From an uncultured Algibacter sp. (lineage in GTDB: Bacteria > Bacteroidota > Bacteroidia > Flavobacteriales > Flavobacteriaceae), in NCBI GenBank assembly GCA_947502405.1, contig CANMZT010000005.1, forward strand, positions 149,269 to 213,268: a DNA stretch of 64,000 bases. Direction: 5' to 3'. The position numbers were made by a program, and so were the translations under genes. Position 1 is the first letter of the stretch. The number at the start of each line of letters is the position of its first letter. The notes beneath the pieces were generated by a model. That model ran no database searches, was not told where the DNA came from, and saw nothing but the letters and a program-made list of their open reading frames with translations. Of the stretch, positions 62,284 through 64,000 are shown piece by piece.

Positions 62284-63790
62284 TAGTGAATTAAAATTAC
62301 ATCCAATAAAAAAATTTCTAATTTTCAGTTCTGGTGCAAATTTTAATATCCTTAAATATTGTCCAGAAGAAGGAAACAAGTTTGCCAGTATAGGAGCTAC
62401 AATATTATTAACCGCAATATTAGCTTGCTTAAGTGGTGGTTATGCTTTTCATTTTGTATTTGAAAGTACATTTCTTTCAATACTTTTTGGTGTTTTTTGG
62501 GGTATTGTTATTTATAACTTGGATAGGTATATCGTAATGAGTTTACGTAAAGGAAATTCAGAAAAAATTTCTACAATCATTAAAGAGACTGACCCAACTT
62601 TAAAGAAATCGATGATTTCTGACAAAATAAGTAGTACTGCTAATACATTATTGATGGCACTACCAAGAATTGTTATTGCTATCATAATCGCATTCACCGT
62701 ATCTAAACCCATTGAACTCAGGCTTTTTAACAAACGTATTGTCAAAGAGTTAGGGAATATTGAGAAAAGTGATATAACTGCATTTGAAACAAAATTCAAG
62801 AATGAAATTAAATCCATTAATGAGCAAATTAATTCTTTAAACCAAAAGGAATCAAAAGAAAAAGAAGATATTTATAGTGGTAACCCAGTATATCAAAACA
62901 AATTAAGTCAAAGAAATAAGGTAGATACTGAGTTAAAGTCTATCGATAAGTTAATAAAAACGAACGAAGGTATTATTAAAAAAAACACCAAGTTAAAAAC
63001 TGGTTACAGGAATGTAACAAGGTATTATTCAGATGGTACACCTTACAATTCAAGAGAATCTTATAAATATTGGTCTAAGAATCAGACTGCAAGAGCCAAA
63101 GATGCAGAAAACAAGGAATTAAGAAAGCGTAAGTCAAAATTATTTTCAGAGCAAAACGAAATAAAAAACGAATTGAGCGGAATTGAAAAAGAGTTTAAAG
63201 ACGCTATATCCAAGATATCTGATAACTATAATGCTAGTAGAAAACCACTATTAGACCAGATAGAAAGCAAAAATAATAGTTATCCTACTGACCTAGCCGA
63301 TTGGAAAAACAAGGTTAAAGGGAGTACTGATTTACTTGCTCGATTAGAGGCTTTAGGTAATATTACGAGTGAAAAAGACACAGACGGTTCAAAGAACTCT
63401 GCCTATTGGTCTAGTTTACTGATAACATTATTGTTTATTTCATTAGAGACAGCACCAGTAATAGTGAAACTATTAACTAAAAGAGGACCTTATGATGAAA
63501 TATTAGATAGAATTGAATACGAGTATTTTATTCAACAGCAGGAAGCAATGTCAAAAATGAATTCTAAAGTAAATACGATTCTAGAAAAAATTAAGGAAGC
63601 TTCGAAACTTGATGGACAAATATTCTTACAAGTTGAAGACCAAAAGCGTGACGCTGAATTAAAAGCAAACGAAGAAATACTAGATGATATATCGAAAAAG
63701 CAAGCACATTTAGCTAAACTAAGTATTGAAAAATGGTATAAAGAGGAGTTGGAGAAATTTGAAAATGGGAATAATAACCCCAACGCTTGA
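62246..63790 (+). CDS. DUF4407 membrane protein with long coiled coil
   Basis: 514 residues. Three or so TM helices near the N-terminus carry the family pattern SSGANFNILKYCPEEGNKFASIGATILLTAILACLSGGYA and WGIVIYNLDRYIV, with ALPRIVIAIIIAFTVSKPIELR just after. A charged coiled-coil region (about 170-375) is followed by a further TM helix (about 390-410; SSLLITLLFISLETAPVIVKLL) and a second charged helical tail. Function unknown in the literature I know. As last gene, overlapping the kinase, it is a good candidate for the membrane output or sensor regulated by phosphorylation. Confidence 0.85.
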   Translation: MNQSKKESHNLVDSELKLHPIKKFLIFSSGANFNILKYCPEEGNKFASIGATILLTAILACLSGGYAFHFVFESTFLSILFGVFWGIVIYNLDRYIVMSLRKGNSEKISTIIKETDPTLKKSMISDKISSTANTLLMALPRIVIAIIIAFTVSKPIELRLFNKRIVKELGNIEKSDITAFETKFKNEIKSINEQINSLNQKESKEKEDIYSGNPVYQNKLSQRNKVDTELKSIDKLIKTNEGIIKKNTKLKTGYRNVTRYYSDGTPYNSRESYKYWSKNQTARAKDAENKELRKRKSKLFSEQNEIKNELSGIEKEFKDAISKISDNYNASRKPLLDQIESKNNSYPTDLADWKNKVKGSTDLLARLEALGNITSEKDTDGSKNSAYWSSLLITLLFISLETAPVIVKLLTKRGPYDEILDRIEYEYFIQQQEAMSKMNSKVNTILEKIKEASKLDGQIFLQVEDQKRDAELKANEEILDDISKKQAHLAKLSIEKWYKEELEKFENGNNNPNA

Positions 63791-64000
63791 AGCCACACAC
63801 ATTCGCAATTCGCATCAGCCAAAGCTACACCAAAAATTGCAAAAGAGTATGTCTTGCCAACGCACACATTTGAACTAAATAACAAACATCGAAAAACCAA
63901 GCTGAACGTGAAAAGCACTATGCACAACAAAGAACTGAGTTAAAAAACAAGCAATTTTAAGCTAATTTTGAAACAAAGTTTTCATCATAAGGTAATCCGC
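63791..64000. other. Right end of cassette 3
   Basis: No gene. Holds GCCAACGCAC and CATTTGAACTAAA as in the leader, then GCACTATGCACAAC (63915-63928), which is a 13/14 inverse complement of GTTGTGCATAATGC at 58485-58498 and so closes the 5.4-kb cassette. The start of a further element may follow (AACAAAG...GTTAAAAAACAAGCAA) but the window ends. Confidence 0.6.

Noticed and set aside
58633..63790. Full tellurite-resistance (Ter) operon
   Set aside because: No TerC, TerD-like or TerZ genes are present; only the vWA/PP2C/kinase triad resembles Ter-linked systems, so no tellurite function is claimed.

Overview
The window looks like part of a Flavobacteriaceae (Bacteroidota) chromosome. The DNA is AT-rich. 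It encodes a glycoside hydrolase with a type IX secretion C-terminal sorting domain, a TonB-dependent receptor with an N-terminal carboxypeptidase-like domain, a CTnDOT-like tyrosine recombinase, and GVG-TxxP-type surface proteins. TAnnTTTG-like promoter elements and several dispersed intergenic repeat families fit the same group. The genus cannot be fixed from the sequence alone.

Layout. (1) 1-7.2 kb is an accessory island ending at a tRNA-Ser(UGA). Reading inward from the tRNA it carries an integrase, a small excisionase-like HTH gene, a protein I read as a divergent family-A DNA polymerase, a small Cys-rich secreted protein, and a metal operon (TonB receptor, Fur-family regulator, DUF3703, P1B-type ATPase) that runs off the left edge. 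(2) 7.4-36.8 kb is mostly core genome. It includes the minus-strand series tpx-dgkA-ftsK-lolA-lptF/G-ribB, a peroxide-defence group (tpx, katG plus ankyrin protein, thioredoxin, peroxiredoxin), a ParDE toxin-antitoxin pair, NhaC, a methionine gamma-lyase-like gene with a divergent Lrp regulator, an orphan histidine kinase with a membrane partner, and panB. (3) 36.8-43.6 kb holds almost the whole molybdenum-cofactor pathway on the minus strand (moaA, moaCB fusion, moaE, moeB-rhodanese, moaD, mobA, moeA) with a one-domain ModE-like regulator. (4) 43.6-56.7 kb, on the plus strand, encodes dissimilatory nitrate reduction to ammonium: napD, napA, a four-heme NapB-like protein, a tetraheme lipoprotein, an NrfC/NrfD-like quinol module, nrfH, nrfA, the heme-attachment protein CcsBA, and a Crp/Fnr regulator. 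A near-perfect ModE-type palindrome lies between the divergent moeA and napD genes, which ties cofactor supply to nitrate reductase. (5) 56.7-64 kb is an accessory cassette region. A lipoprotein gene, an apparently gene-less segment and a five-gene operon are each bounded by their own short inverted repeats and separated by related hairpin-forming elements.

The strongest candidates for something undescribed are in region 5. The five-gene operon encodes a TM-anchored protein, a vWA protein, a PP2C-like phosphatase, a Ser/Thr-kinase-like protein with C-terminal Ig-like domains, and a DUF4407 membrane protein. It resembles the predicted TerY-P (vWA/PP2C/kinase) stress or defence triads with a membrane effector or sensor added, and it sits inside a 5.4-kb inverted-repeat-bounded cassette. 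The ParDE pair near 22 kb appears to be packaged in the same way. The other main candidates are the mobile-element family-A polymerase and the ModE operator.

All functional calls come from reading sequence motifs. No database search was possible.
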